Shown: piece by piece, positions 6,090 through 6,457 of the stretch
How the letters are laid out: every line of letters begins with the position of its first letter
Numbering within the stretch: the first letter of the stretch is position 1
DNA from: Clostridiales bacterium
GTDB taxonomy: Bacteria; Bacillota; Sulfobacillia; UBA995
Reading direction: 5' to 3'
Assembly: GCA_003517845.1 (NCBI GenBank)
Contig: DOZU01000059.1
Location: 1-6,457 of the forward strand
DNA: 6,457 bases
Notes under the pieces: model-generated
Seen by the model: only the letters and a program-made list of their open reading frames with translations
Told to the model about the DNA's origin: nothing
The model's database searches: none
Position numbers and translations under genes: made by a program

Positions 6090-6457
6090 ATGAAGACGCG
6101 CCGCATCGCCGTCATCGGGATGATCGCGGGCCTCTATGCCGCCTTGACTTACGCGCTCGGGGCGGTTGCCTACCTGCCCCAGCAGATTCGATTCGCCGAA
6201 GCCCTGGCGGTCTTGCCCTATCTGACCCCCCTGGCCATCCCCGGACTCACCCTGGGCACTTTCCTGGCCAACCTGGGCAGCCCCCTCGGCTGGATCGACT
6301 GGGTATTCGGTACCCTGGCGACCCTGGTCGCAGCCTGCCTGACCCGGCATGCGCCTCATCGGCTGCTGGCACCCCTGCCGCCGGTCGTGGTGAATGCGGT
6401 AGTCGTGGGCTATTACCTTGCGGTCATCCTCGACCTGCCGTTCGCGGCCACGGCCGG
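6090..6457 (+). CDS. queT: QueT-like membrane protein, predicted queuosine-precursor transporter (5' part)
   Basis: An open frame of 122 codons starts at ATG 6090, two bases after the purD stop, and runs off the window. The product is hydrophobic, with likely membrane segments at about residues 6-28, 38-60, 70-85 and 93-115. It carries blocks I recognise from the QueT family (DUF988 / COG4708): IRFAEALAVLP (Arg34, Glu37), IPGLTLGTFLANLGSPLG, IDWVFGTLATL and LAPLPPVVVNAVVVG. QueT proteins are predicted substrate-binding (S) components of ECF-type transporters for preQ1 or related 7-deazapurines, often controlled by preQ1 riboswitches. No such riboswitch fits in the 2-nt junction here; expression probably depends on the pur transcript and coupling to purD. 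A different transported substrate is possible. The family call is fairly sure; the substrate is inferred. Confidence 0.85.
   Translation, partial: MKTRRIAVIGMIAGLYAALTYALGAVAYLPQQIRFAEALAVLPYLTPLAIPGLTLGTFLANLGSPLGWIDWVFGTLATLVAACLTRHAPHRLLAPLPPVVVNAVVVGYYLAVILDLPFAATA

Noticed and set aside
6059..6090. Intrinsic terminator between purD and queT
   Set aside because: The hairpin is only 6 bp and is followed by a purine-rich SD rather than a T-run.
1..6457. Mobile element, CRISPR array, tRNA/rRNA or purine riboswitch
   Set aside because: Coding is nearly continuous with no gap above 25 nt, and I saw no direct-repeat array, terminal inverted repeats or structured RNA. The operon's leader, where PurR or riboswitch control would sit, lies upstream of the window.

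Overview
The window is the 3' half of a de novo purine biosynthesis operon. All seven genes lie on the + strand, in the order purL (3' end only), purF, purM, purN, purH, purD, followed by the 5' part of a queT-like membrane protein gene that runs off the right edge. Base composition is very GC-rich (about 70% by eye). The L-F-M-N-H-D order, the Bacillus-type PurF with a processed N-terminus and four Fe-S cysteines, and the presence of a QueT protein together suggest a high-GC member of the Bacillota (Firmicutes). That placement is an inference; no rRNA or other phylogenetic marker is present.

Layout: purL tail 1-211; purF 187-1581, overlapping purL by 25 nt; purM 1571-2617 (11-nt overlap); purN 2614-3264 (4-nt overlap); purH 3246-4781 (19-nt overlap); a 25-nt gap holding a Shine-Dalgarno (SD) sequence; purD 4807-6087; a 2-nt gap; queT from 6090 to beyond 6457. 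There is no non-coding stretch above 25 nt, and no promoter, terminator, RNA gene, mobile element, CRISPR array or internal riboswitch is visible. The set reads as one polycistronic unit with translational coupling. Preferred start codons are GTG, ATG, TTG, GTG, CTG and ATG, each behind a purine-rich SD.

How the genes work together: PurF makes phosphoribosylamine from PRPP and glutamine. PurD adds glycine to give GAR, and PurN formylates it to FGAR. PurL makes FGAM, and PurM closes the imidazole ring to AIR. The bifunctional PurH does the last two steps, AICAR to FAICAR to IMP. The steps between AIR and AICAR (purE/K/C/B) are not in the window and would be expected upstream. QueT family proteins are predicted importers of queuosine precursors (7-deazapurines), so its place at the operon's downstream side links purine supply to deazapurine salvage.

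This is largely a conventional metabolic operon; I saw no undescribed system. The points most worth checking are the apparent CTG start of purD, the coupling of queT to purD without a preQ1 riboswitch in the 2-nt junction, and substitutions in normally well-conserved PurM and PurH motifs.
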